A stretch of DNA of 14,408 nucleotides from Candidatus Omnitrophota bacterium (GTDB lineage: Bacteria; Omnitrophota; Gorgyraeia; B26-G9). Location of the stretch: contig JAGLQQ010000069.1 in NCBI GenBank assembly GCA_023136735.1, forward strand, positions 1-14,408, written 5' to 3'. Below, in pieces: positions 7,661-14,335 of this stretch. Below the pieces are notes generated by a model, which saw only the letters and a program-made list of their open reading frames with translations, searched no databases and was not told the DNA's origin. The first letter of the stretch is position 1. Each line of letters starts with the position of its first letter. The position numbers and the translations under genes are program-made.

Positions 7661-7698
7661 TAATATAACTAGTAATGAAAGAAAACAAGAGAAATAGT

Positions 7699-8646
7699 AT
7701 GGATAAAGGAAAAATAGCGTATATATTCCCCGGTCAAGGGGCACAATATGTTGGTATGGCTAAAGAATTATGTGTTAACTTTAAAAGCGCGGATAATGTT
7801 TTTGAAAAAGCAAATAAGGTCTTGGGATTTGATTTAAAGTCACTTTGTTTTGAAGGGCCTATAAAGGAATTAACTAAAAGCGCGGTTTGCCAGCCGGCAA
7901 TATTAACGCACAGTATTGCTTCTTGGGAAGTATTGAAAAACGATTTTTCCCAATTGAATATCAATCCTTGTGCTTGTGCTGGACTGAGTCTAGGGGAATA
8001 CAGTGCGTTGGTAGCCTGCGGAGCAATAAATTTTGAGGATGCGCTTCGGCTTGTACATAAAAGGGGTACATTTATGGACGAGGCATCAAATGTTAATCCA
8101 GGGACAATGTCCTGTATTCTGGGATTGGATCTTGATAAAGCGCGGGAGTTGGCAAAATTAACAGGCGTGGAAATTGCCAATCTTAACTGTCCGGGGCAAA
8201 TAGTTGCTGCAGGGACAAAAGAGAGCATTTCTAAGCTCAATGAAATGGCTCAACAGGCTAAAGCTAAAAGAGTTATACCCCTTGATGTTAGCGGGCCTTT
8301 TCACAGTTCTCTGATGAATTCGGCTGCTGAAAAATTAAAGGTTTTTTTAGAAGATGTGCAGGTCAATAAGCCGGTTATACCCTTTATCCCGAATGTAACA
8401 GGGGAATTTTTGACTAATGAGTTTATGATAAAGGAATTGCTAACTAAACAAGTAAGTCATACTACCTATTGGCAGAAGAGTGTTGGGACTTTGATGGAGC
8501 AGGGGATTACTGATTATTTTGAATTTGGGCCAGGGAGGATTCTGCGAGGATTATTAGGGCGTATTGACCGGGGACTTAAAGTGGTTAACCTGGGTGAGTC
8601 TGAGAATTTTTTAAAACTAAAAGAGGACTGTAGGGGGATAATATGA
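7699..8646 (+). CDS. fabD: Malonyl-CoA:ACP transacylase FabD
   Basis: FabD moves malonyl groups from CoA to ACP for fatty acid elongation. I prefer ATG 7699 (315 residues). It places the family's Phe-Pro-Gly-Gln-Gly-Ala-Gln motif at residues 10-16, close to the N-terminus as usual, and AAGAGA at 7687-7692 is a plausible ribosome site. An in-frame ATG at 7675 would add eight residues but has no ribosome site. The nucleophile lies in Gly-Leu-Ser-Leu-Gly-Glu with Ser97, and the catalytic His202 is in Pro-Phe-His-Ser-Ser. Leu in place of the GHSxGE His is common in FabD. Its stop overlaps the fabG start as ATGA. Confidence 0.93.
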   Translation: MDKGKIAYIFPGQGAQYVGMAKELCVNFKSADNVFEKANKVLGFDLKSLCFEGPIKELTKSAVCQPAILTHSIASWEVLKNDFSQLNINPCACAGLSLGEYSALVACGAINFEDALRLVHKRGTFMDEASNVNPGTMSCILGLDLDKARELAKLTGVEIANLNCPGQIVAAGTKESISKLNEMAQQAKAKRVIPLDVSGPFHSSLMNSAAEKLKVFLEDVQVNKPVIPFIPNVTGEFLTNEFMIKELLTKQVSHTTYWQKSVGTLMEQGITDYFEFGPGRILRGLLGRIDRGLKVVNLGESENFLKLKEDCRGII

Positions 8647-9383
8647 AACTTGAGGGAAAAATAGCAGTAATAACAGGAGGGGCCCGCGGTATCGGCAAGG
8701 AGATTGCTAAGGTTTTAGCCAAAGAAGGTGCCAATTGTGTGCTGTGTGATATAAACGCTCAAGAACTTGAAACAGCAGCAGGAGAAATAGAGAGCTTGGG
8801 GGTGCAATGTTTACCGTTGGCTTTAAATGTCTGTAATTTAAAGCAATGTGAAGAGGCGGTGAACAAAATTATTGACAAATTTAAAAAAATAGATATACTA
8901 ATCAATAACGCAGGCATAACCAGAGATGGATTGCTGCTTAGGATGAAGGAGGAAGACTGGGATTCAGTAATAGCGGTCAACCTTAAGGGGACATTTAACT
9001 GGACCAAGGTGGCTATAAAGTTCATGCTCAAGCAAAAATCAGGCCGGATCGTCAATGTGGCTTCAATTATAGGCGTTATGGGTAATGCGGGGCAGGCTAA
9101 TTATGCAGCGTCAAAGGCTGGAATAATAGGGCTAACCAAAAGCGTAGCTAAAGAGGTGGCATCAAGAAATATTAACGTTAATGCTATTGCTCCTGGTTTT
9201 ATTGAAACAAAAATGACAGAGGTTTTGTCCGAAGAGGTAAAAGAGGCTATGCGAAAGCAGATTCCCCTTAATAGGTTCGGAAAACCTGAAGATGTCGGTA
9301 ATTTAGTATTATTTTTAGTCAGTGACGACGCAAGCTACATAACAGGCCAGGTTATCAAAATCGATGGTGGAATGGTAATGTAG
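8643..9383 (+). CDS. fabG: 3-oxoacyl-ACP reductase FabG
   Basis: This 246-residue short-chain dehydrogenase/reductase is predicted to reduce 3-oxoacyl-ACP to (R)-3-hydroxyacyl-ACP with NADPH. The Rossmann glycine motif Thr-Gly-Gly-Ala-Arg-Gly-Ile-Gly is at 11-18, Asn-Asn-Ala-Gly at 88-91, and the catalytic residues are Asn113, Ser141, Tyr154 and Lys158. The Gly-Asn-Ala-Gly-Gln-Ala-Asn-Tyr-Ala-Ala-Ser-Lys stretch is typical of true FabG rather than a general SDR. The start codon overlaps the fabD stop, with a G-rich ribosome site at about 8632-8637. Its place between fabD and acpP supports the fatty acid synthesis role. Confidence 0.95.
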   Translation: MKLEGKIAVITGGARGIGKEIAKVLAKEGANCVLCDINAQELETAAGEIESLGVQCLPLALNVCNLKQCEEAVNKIIDKFKKIDILINNAGITRDGLLLRMKEEDWDSVIAVNLKGTFNWTKVAIKFMLKQKSGRIVNVASIIGVMGNAGQANYAASKAGIIGLTKSVAKEVASRNINVNAIAPGFIETKMTEVLSEEVKEAMRKQIPLNRFGKPEDVGNLVLFLVSDDASYITGQVIKIDGGMVM

Positions 9384-9408
9384 CACTCTTGAAAGGAGGA
9401 ATAAAAAA

Positions 9409-9651
9409 ATGGCAGCAGATGAAAAGGTAAAAGCTATAATAGTTGATCAGTTAGGTGTTAAGGCGGAGGAAGTTAATGTAACAGCTTCTTTTGTTGATGA
9501 TCTAGGTGCTGATTCTTTAGATACAGTTGAGTTGGTAATGGCACTTGAGGAGGAATTTGGTATTGAGATTCCTGACGAGGACGCAGAGAAAATGACAACT
9601 GTTGGTGAAGCAATAAAGTATATTGACTCAAAAACATCAGGTAAAGAATAA
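9409..9651 (+). CDS. acpP: Acyl carrier protein
   Basis: This 80-residue acidic carrier protein is the scaffold for growing acyl chains in type II fatty acid synthesis. The phosphopantetheine attachment site is Ser36 within Asp-Leu-Gly-Ala-Asp-Ser-Leu-Asp, and the following helix has the usual Val-Glu-Leu-Val-Met-Ala-Leu-Glu-Glu pattern. The strongest ribosome site in the fab cluster, AAAGGAGG at 9392-9399, precedes the ATG. This fits the high expression normal for ACP. The prosthetic group derives from CoA, so coaD in the same run is functionally related. No acpS is visible. Confidence 0.97.
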   Translation: MAADEKVKAIIVDQLGVKAEEVNVTASFVDDLGADSLDTVELVMALEEEFGIEIPDEDAEKMTTVGEAIKYIDSKTSGKE

Positions 9652-9720
9652 GATTCTCAAGGGCAACATTAATTTAACCACAAAATACTATCAAGGATAT
9701 AGTTTAGTCGATTTAATATT

Positions 9721-10962
9721 ATGGATAAGAAAAGAGTTGTTGTTACTGGTATAGGTGTAGTGTCACCTATTGGAAATACAAAAGAAGATTTTTGGAATTC
9801 ATTAACTGAGGGGAAAAGCGGGGCAGGTCAAGTAACTTATTTTGACACAACCGATTTTTCATCCACAATTGATGCAGAAGTAAAAAATTTTGAACCTTCC
9901 AAATTTATAAACCCCAAAGAACTCAGAAGAATGGACAAATTTGTCCAATTTGCTGTCTGCGCTAGCAAGATGGCTCTGGGAGATTCTGGCTTAGATCTTG
10001 ATAAATCTGACCGGGATATGATTGGTGTTATTATAGGCACTGGTATCGGAGGACTGCATGTTGTTGAGGAACAGCAGAAGAGTTTTATGGAACGCGGGCC
10101 GAAAAAGATTTCACCATTTCTGATACCCATGCTGATTGTGAATATGGCACCAGGCCAGGTTTCCATAAGTCTTGGAATAAGGGGGCCTAATTCATGTGTT
10201 ACTACCGCTTGCGCTACAGGAGGTCATTGTATCGGGGATGCTTTTAAGATTATCCAAAGAGGCGATGCCCTGGCTATGTTTGCTGGTGGTACAGAGAGTT
10301 GTATTACTCCCTTAGGACATGGCGGCTTTTGTGCTTTGAAAGCTTTGACAACAAGAAATGACGATCCGCAAAAAGCATCGCGCCCTTTTGATAGAGATAG
10401 AGATGGATTTCTTATGTCTGAGGGTTCCGGAGTAGTAGTTCTGGAAGAATTGGAGCATGCTAAGGCAAGAGGCGCAAATATTTATGCTGAGGTGGTTGGT
10501 TATGGGATGAGTGGAGATGCTTATCATATGACAGCTCCTGATCCTAAAGGTACAGGAGGAGCTCGCTGTATGAATCTATCACTTAAAGACGCTGGACTTA
10601 ATATTGACCAGGTTGACTATGTGAATGCGCATGGGACATCTACCCCGATGAATGACAGGGTTGAGACTCTTGCGATAAAAACAGTTTTTGGAGAGCATGC
10701 TAAAAAGCTGGCGGTAAGCTCGACAAAATCAATGACAGGTCATATGTTGGGTGCAGCTGGTGGTGTAGAATTTGCCGCCGCAGCATTAGCGGTAAAAGAG
10801 GGTATTATACCTCCTACAATAAATTATACTACTCCAGATCCAGATTGTGATTTGGATTATGTGCCGAATACGGCCAGAAAAAAACAGGTAAATGTCGCTA
10901 TGTCTAACTCTCTTGGATTTGGTGGGCATAATGTAACATTAGTCTTGAAAAGATTTGAATAA
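9721..10962 (+). CDS. fabF: 3-oxoacyl-ACP synthase II FabF
   Basis: This 413-residue condensing enzyme elongates acyl-ACP with malonyl-ACP. The N-terminus Arg-Val-Val-Val-Thr-Gly-Ile-Gly-Val-Val-Ser-Pro-x-Gly is typical. The thiolase-fold catalytic set is intact: Cys164, His304, Lys336 and His341, each one position beyond E. coli FabF numbering. It has the Cys-His-His triad of FabF/FabB, not the Cys-His-Asn of FabH, so it is not a substitute FabH by sequence. A 69-base gap separates it from acpP. No good Shine-Dalgarno lies near the ATG (AAGGA at 9693-9697 is too far), and an upstream in-frame stop at 9700-9702 rules out a longer form. It is the last gene before a strong terminator. Confidence 0.96.
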   Translation: MDKKRVVVTGIGVVSPIGNTKEDFWNSLTEGKSGAGQVTYFDTTDFSSTIDAEVKNFEPSKFINPKELRRMDKFVQFAVCASKMALGDSGLDLDKSDRDMIGVIIGTGIGGLHVVEEQQKSFMERGPKKISPFLIPMLIVNMAPGQVSISLGIRGPNSCVTTACATGGHCIGDAFKIIQRGDALAMFAGGTESCITPLGHGGFCALKALTTRNDDPQKASRPFDRDRDGFLMSEGSGVVVLEELEHAKARGANIYAEVVGYGMSGDAYHMTAPDPKGTGGARCMNLSLKDAGLNIDQVDYVNAHGTSTPMNDRVETLAIKTVFGEHAKKLAVSSTKSMTGHMLGAAGGVEFAAAALAVKEGIIPPTINYTTPDPDCDLDYVPNTARKKQVNVAMSNSLGFGGHNVTLVLKRFE

Positions 10963-10985
10963 AGCTTGGATTTATTCAATAGTTT

Positions 10986-11031
10986 GAAAAATTAAGGGGC
11001 AACTAATGTTTAGGTTGCCCTTAATTTTTTC
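10986..11031 (+). terminator. Strong intrinsic terminator ending the coaD-fabF run
   Basis: A long hairpin is formed by the arms at about 10986-11004 and 11014-11031, with a short core GCAAC/GTTGC, one bulged G and a loop around 11005-11013. It ends in six T residues at 11025-11030. A matching A run on the 5' side means it could also work on the opposite strand. It lies about 25 bases after the fabF stop. Confidence 0.9.
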
Positions 11032-11042
11032 AGCTTCATTGA

Positions 11043-11071
11043 TTGACACTATAAGTGATTTTAGGTATAAT
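11043..11071 (+). promoter_or_regulatory. Consensus sigma-70-type promoter for the acd-etfBA operon
   Basis: TTGACA at 11043-11048 and TATAAT at 11066-11071 are both perfect consensus hexamers with an exact 17-nt spacer. Transcription would start near 11078, leaving a leader of about 110 bases before the ATG at 11187. It sits just past the fabF terminator, so the downstream operon has its own control. Perfect consensus predicts a strong promoter unless repressed. Confidence 0.9.
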
Positions 11072-11106
11072 AAAACACGATTTTAACATTAATCTGCAAT
11101 CCTAAA

Positions 11107-11122
11107 AGAAATAAATATTTCT
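11107..11122. promoter_or_regulatory. Palindrome in the acd leader, candidate operator
   Basis: AGAAATA at 11107-11113 and TATTTCT at 11116-11122 form a perfect 7-2-7 inverted repeat about 30-45 bases downstream of the predicted transcription start. It could be a repressor site or a weak RNA hairpin. In AT-rich DNA such repeats can arise by chance. Confidence 0.4.
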
Positions 11123-11140
11123 AAAATTAATCAATTTTAG
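11121..11140. promoter_or_regulatory. Second palindrome in the acd leader, candidate operator
   Basis: CTAAAATT at 11121-11128 and AATTTTAG at 11133-11140 form a perfect 8-4-8 inverted repeat that shares two bases with the preceding palindrome. Symmetry, size and place near a consensus promoter fit a dimeric regulator such as a TetR- or GntR-family protein, but no regulator gene is present in the window. Confidence 0.45.
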
Positions 11141-11186
11141 TCAGTTTTAATTATTGATACGTTAATGAGGAAAGGAGCAAAGAATT

Positions 11187-12353
11187 ATGGATTATTTGCT
11201 TAGTGAAGAGCAGATAATGGTTAGAGATTTGGCCCGTAAAATCGCTCAGGAAAAGCTTAAACCTATGGTTAAAGAGCTTGAAGAAAAGGAAGAATTTCCT
11301 TGGGCAATAATGAAAATGCTTGCAGATGCTGATCTTTTCGGTGTTTATATTGACGAAAAATACGGCGGAATGGGTGCGGGAGTCTTTGAACTTTGTCTGG
11401 TTACTGAAGAACTAGCACGAATTTGCGGTGGAGTTGCCGTAAGCTATGCTGCTTCAGCCTTAGGAACAGATCCAATAATACTTTTCGGAAGCGAAGAGCA
11501 GAAGAAAAAGTTTTTGCCTGGTTTAGCCAGCGGAAAAAGAATAGGGGCTTTTGCGGTTACTGAGCCTAATGCTGGAAGTGATGCCGGGGCAATTGAAACA
11601 ACGGCAAAAAAAGATGGAGAGTATTATATTTTAAATGGCTTGAAGCATTTCATCACTAATGGCGGTGATGCGGAGGTTTATGTCATTATTGCTTTGACGG
11701 ATAAGAGTAAAGGGCAGCGAGGATCTTCTGCTTTTATAGTAGAAAAAGGTACTCCTGGATTTACATTTGGTAAAAAAGAAGAAAAGATGGGCATAAGAAC
11801 ATCTACTACCCGTGAGCTGATATTTCAGGACTGCAAGGTTCCTAAGGCAAATCTGCTAGGTAAAGAGGGTCTGGGATTTATTGTGACAATGAAGACATTT
11901 GATCAATCTCGTCCAGGAGTTGCAGCACAGGCTCTTGGAATTGCACAGGGAGCTCTTGATCTGGCTGTTGAATATTCCCGTCAGCGGGTGCAATTCGGCA
12001 AGCCGATTTCCAGTTTTCAGGGAATCCAGTTCATGCTTGCGGATATGGCTACGCAGGTAGAAGCAGCGCGGGGCCTTGTTTATAGTGTGGCCAGACAGAT
12101 TGATAGCGGCAATCCAAAAGTTGCTAAAGAATCAGCGATGGCTAAATTGTTTGCTTCTGATGTGGCTATGAAAGTGGCTACAGACGCAGTGCAAATATAT
12201 GGTGGTTATGGGTATATGCGGGAATATCCGATTGAAAAATTCATGCGTGACGCAAAAATTACGCAAATTTATGAAGGAACCAATCAGATACAGCGTAGTA
12301 TAATCGCTACAAATTTAATAAAAGAGGCGCTTGCAGCTTCAAAAAAGAAATAA
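11187..12353 (+). CDS. Acyl-CoA dehydrogenase / enoyl-CoA reductase (FAD)
   Basis: This 388-residue soluble FAD enzyme interconverts acyl-CoA and trans-2-enoyl-CoA with its adjacent Etf as electron partner. Family signatures are complete: Val-Thr-Glu-Pro-Asn-Ala-Gly-Ser-Asp near 122-130, the Arg-Gln-Arg-Val-Gln-Phe-Gly-Lys-Pro stretch near 265-273, the Gly-Gly-Tyr-Gly-Tyr FAD segment, and the catalytic base Glu363 in Tyr-Glu-Gly-Thr-Asn-Gln-Ile-Gln-Arg. The Glu position is that of short- and medium-chain enzymes such as butyryl-CoA dehydrogenase. A good ribosome site AAAGGAG lies at 11171-11177. Direct linkage to etfB and a ferredoxin-fused etfA suggests a bifurcating reductase like Bcd-EtfAB or CarCDE. 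Substrate cannot be read from the sequence; butyryl/crotonyl-CoA is one candidate. Confidence 0.92.
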   Translation: MDYLLSEEQIMVRDLARKIAQEKLKPMVKELEEKEEFPWAIMKMLADADLFGVYIDEKYGGMGAGVFELCLVTEELARICGGVAVSYAASALGTDPIILFGSEEQKKKFLPGLASGKRIGAFAVTEPNAGSDAGAIETTAKKDGEYYILNGLKHFITNGGDAEVYVIIALTDKSKGQRGSSAFIVEKGTPGFTFGKKEEKMGIRTSTTRELIFQDCKVPKANLLGKEGLGFIVTMKTFDQSRPGVAAQALGIAQGALDLAVEYSRQRVQFGKPISSFQGIQFMLADMATQVEAARGLVYSVARQIDSGNPKVAKESAMAKLFASDVAMKVATDAVQIYGGYGYMREYPIEKFMRDAKITQIYEGTNQIQRSIIATNLIKEALAASKKK

Positions 12354-12356
12354 AAA

Positions 12357-13151
12357 ATGAATATAGTTATTTGTATAAAACAAGTTCCGGATACGACTGA
12401 TATTCGGATTAATCCAGATGATAATACATTGATTCGGGCAGGAGTAGTGTCTATTATCAATCCCTTTGATATGTATGCTATTGAAGAGGGATTACGTCTT
12501 AGAGATAGGTTTGAGGGCAAAGTAACGGTAGTTACTATGGGACCGCCGCAGGCTGAGGCAGCATTGCGTGAAGCAATTTCACTTGGTTGTGATCAGGGGG
12601 TTCTTTTATCAGATCGGGCTTTTGCCGGTAGCGATACTCTTGCTACAAGTTATGCCTTGGCAATGGGAATAAAGAAGCTGGGAGATATTGATGTTATCAT
12701 TTGTGGAAAACAGGCTATTGACGGTGATACTGCTCAGGTGGGACCAGGTATTTCTGTATGGCTTGACATGCCTCAGGCAACATATGTAAAGAAAATAGAA
12801 GAGGTCAAAGAGGCAAAGGGTAAAAAGACATTCAGATTGGAAAGAATGGTAGAAGAGGGGCATGAGATCCTTGAAATACCTCTTCCTTGTGTGCTTACCG
12901 TGGTAAAAGAGATCAATGAACCAAGAATGCCTTCTTTGAAGGGCATGATGCGTGCTAAAAAAGCTGAAATTATAAAGTGGACGGCAGAAGATGTTAAGGC
13001 TGATGAGAAAAAGATTGGCTTAAACGGATCGCCTACCCAGGTAGTTAAGATTTTTAGCCCCCCTTCACGCGTTGGAGGACAGGTTTTGCACGGTGACCCG
13101 GAAGATGTGGTAACTAAATTGCGTGAACTCTTAAAAGGTGAAATTAATTAG
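12357..13151 (+). CDS. etfB: Electron transfer flavoprotein beta subunit
   Basis: This 264-residue EtfB pairs with EtfA to shuttle electrons to or from the acyl-CoA dehydrogenase. It begins Met-Asn-Ile-Val-Ile-Cys-Ile-Lys-Gln-Val-Pro-Asp-Thr, the usual EtfB N-terminus. It has the Ile-Asn-Pro-Phe-Asp segment near 35-39, Cys-Gly-Lys-Gln-Ala-Ile-Asp-Gly-Asp-Thr-Ala-Gln-Val-Gly-Pro near 117-131 and a basic C-terminal Pro-Arg-Met-Pro-Ser-Leu-Lys-Gly motif. These resemble the clostridial-type EtfB, in which the beta-subunit FAD can be the bifurcating site; I cannot confirm FAD versus AMP binding by eye. It starts three bases after the acd stop with little ribosome site of its own, so translational coupling is likely. 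Confidence 0.93.
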   Translation: MNIVICIKQVPDTTDIRINPDDNTLIRAGVVSIINPFDMYAIEEGLRLRDRFEGKVTVVTMGPPQAEAALREAISLGCDQGVLLSDRAFAGSDTLATSYALAMGIKKLGDIDVIICGKQAIDGDTAQVGPGISVWLDMPQATYVKKIEEVKEAKGKKTFRLERMVEEGHEILEIPLPCVLTVVKEINEPRMPSLKGMMRAKKAEIIKWTAEDVKADEKKIGLNGSPTQVVKIFSPPSRVGGQVLHGDPEDVVTKLRELLKGEIN

Positions 13152-13153
13152 TT

Positions 13154-14335
13154 ATGGCTATTGAAGTAATTCAAGATAAATGTGTTGGATGTAAACTTTG
13201 TTTAAAAGCATGCCCGTTTGATGCTATTGATATGGTTAATAATGTGGCAGTTATTAATGATAAATGTGTTTTATGCGGAGTATGTGTTGATAGCTGTAAA
13301 TTTGACGCGATTCTTTTAAGAAAAAAAGAAGAAGTCGAGGTAACTCTTGATGAGTATCAAGATGTCTGGGTTTTTGCGGAACAAAAAAAAGGGGAAATCC
13401 AGTCTGTGGTTTTTGAACTTCTTGGGGAAGGGAAAAAACTGGCCCAAAAAAGAAACCAGAAGCTGGCTGCTGTACTCTTGGGAAGCGGTATTAAGGCTAA
13501 GGCAAAGGAATTAATAGAACGAGGCGCGGATATAGTATATGTGCTGGAAGACGAAAAACTAAAAAATTACCAGGCAGAATATTACTCACAAGCCTTGACT
13601 CATATTATACGCAAAGTGAAACCGGAAATTGTACTCACCGGCGCGACATCTATAGGGCGTTCTCTTATTCCCCGTGTAGCAGTTGAGTTAAAAACAGGGC
13701 TTACTGCTGACTGTACTGAGCTTGATATTGATGAAGAAAAGGGTATGCTTCTTCAGACAAGGCCGGCTTTTGGCGGAAATATTATGGCAACCATCATTTG
13801 TCCAAGCCGCAGGCCTCAGATGGCTACAGTGCGGCATAAAGTAATGAAAGAAGCTGTAGTTGATAAAAAATATAAGGGTGAAATAATAGAAATTGATGCT
13901 AAAGAGATTAAACTTAAAAGCAAGACAAACCTTATAGACCTTATTGAGGAGCTTGAAGACACGGTTAATATAGCGGAGGCAGATATCATTGTTTCCGGAG
14001 GCCGCGGTGTAGGCAGCGCGGAGAACTTTAAACTTATTGAAGAATTTGCTAAAACGATTGGCGCGGCGGTAGGAGCATCGCGTGCGGCGGTTGATAGCGG
14101 TTACAAGCCTTATTCTCATCAAGTTGGGCAGACAGGGAAAACAGTGTGTCCAAAAATTTATTTTGCTATAGGAATATCGGGTCAAATTCAGCATTTGGTA
14201 GGCATGCAGTCAGCAGATATTATTGTGGCTATAAACAAAGATGCCGATGCGCCGATTTTTAAACTAGCTACCTATGGTATTGTCGGAGATCTTTTTCAAA
14301 TCATTCCTCTTCTTACCAAGAAATTCAAAAAATAA
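13154..14335 (+). CDS. etfA: Electron transfer flavoprotein alpha subunit with N-terminal ferredoxin domain
   Basis: This 393-residue EtfA is longer than the usual ~320 because of an N-terminal ferredoxin-like domain. Residues 10-20 hold Cys-x2-Cys-x2-Cys-x3-Cys-Pro (Cys10, 13, 16, 20), and 38-48 repeat the pattern (Cys38, 41, 44, 48) with Lys in place of the final Pro, predicting two 4Fe-4S clusters. The classical EtfA N-domain follows from about 70. The C-terminal FAD domain is complete, with Gly-Gly-Arg-Gly-Val-Gly-Ser near 282, Gly-Ala-Ser-Arg-Ala-Ala-Val-Asp, Gln-Val-Gly-Gln-Thr-Gly-Lys and Ala-Ile-Asn-Lys-Asp. Similar fusions are known in CarE and LctC of Acetobacterium woodii, both parts of electron-bifurcating complexes. 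The extra clusters may exchange electrons with ferredoxin. No terminator is visible before the window ends. Confidence 0.94.
   Translation: MAIEVIQDKCVGCKLCLKACPFDAIDMVNNVAVINDKCVLCGVCVDSCKFDAILLRKKEEVEVTLDEYQDVWVFAEQKKGEIQSVVFELLGEGKKLAQKRNQKLAAVLLGSGIKAKAKELIERGADIVYVLEDEKLKNYQAEYYSQALTHIIRKVKPEIVLTGATSIGRSLIPRVAVELKTGLTADCTELDIDEEKGMLLQTRPAFGGNIMATIICPSRRPQMATVRHKVMKEAVVDKKYKGEIIEIDAKEIKLKSKTNLIDLIEELEDTVNIAEADIIVSGGRGVGSAENFKLIEEFAKTIGAAVGASRAAVDSGYKPYSHQVGQTGKTVCPKIYFAIGISGQIQHLVGMQSADIIVAINKDADAPIFKLATYGIVGDLFQIIPLLTKKFKK

Noticed and set aside
7675..7698. Upstream ATG for fabD adding eight residues
   Set aside because: No Shine-Dalgarno precedes it, and FabD proteins normally begin only a few residues before the Phe-Pro-Gly-Gln-Gly motif. 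It remains possible.
7734..8240. Minus-strand ORF opposite fabD (168 codons)
   Set aside because: It covers the catalytic part of fabD and shows no motif or ribosome site, so it is an antisense shadow.
13688..14194. Long minus-strand ORF opposite etfA (168 codons)
   Set aside because: It lies entirely within the well-conserved FAD-domain region of etfA; its translation has no family signature and is rich in Cys, Tyr and Phe, as expected of an antisense shadow.
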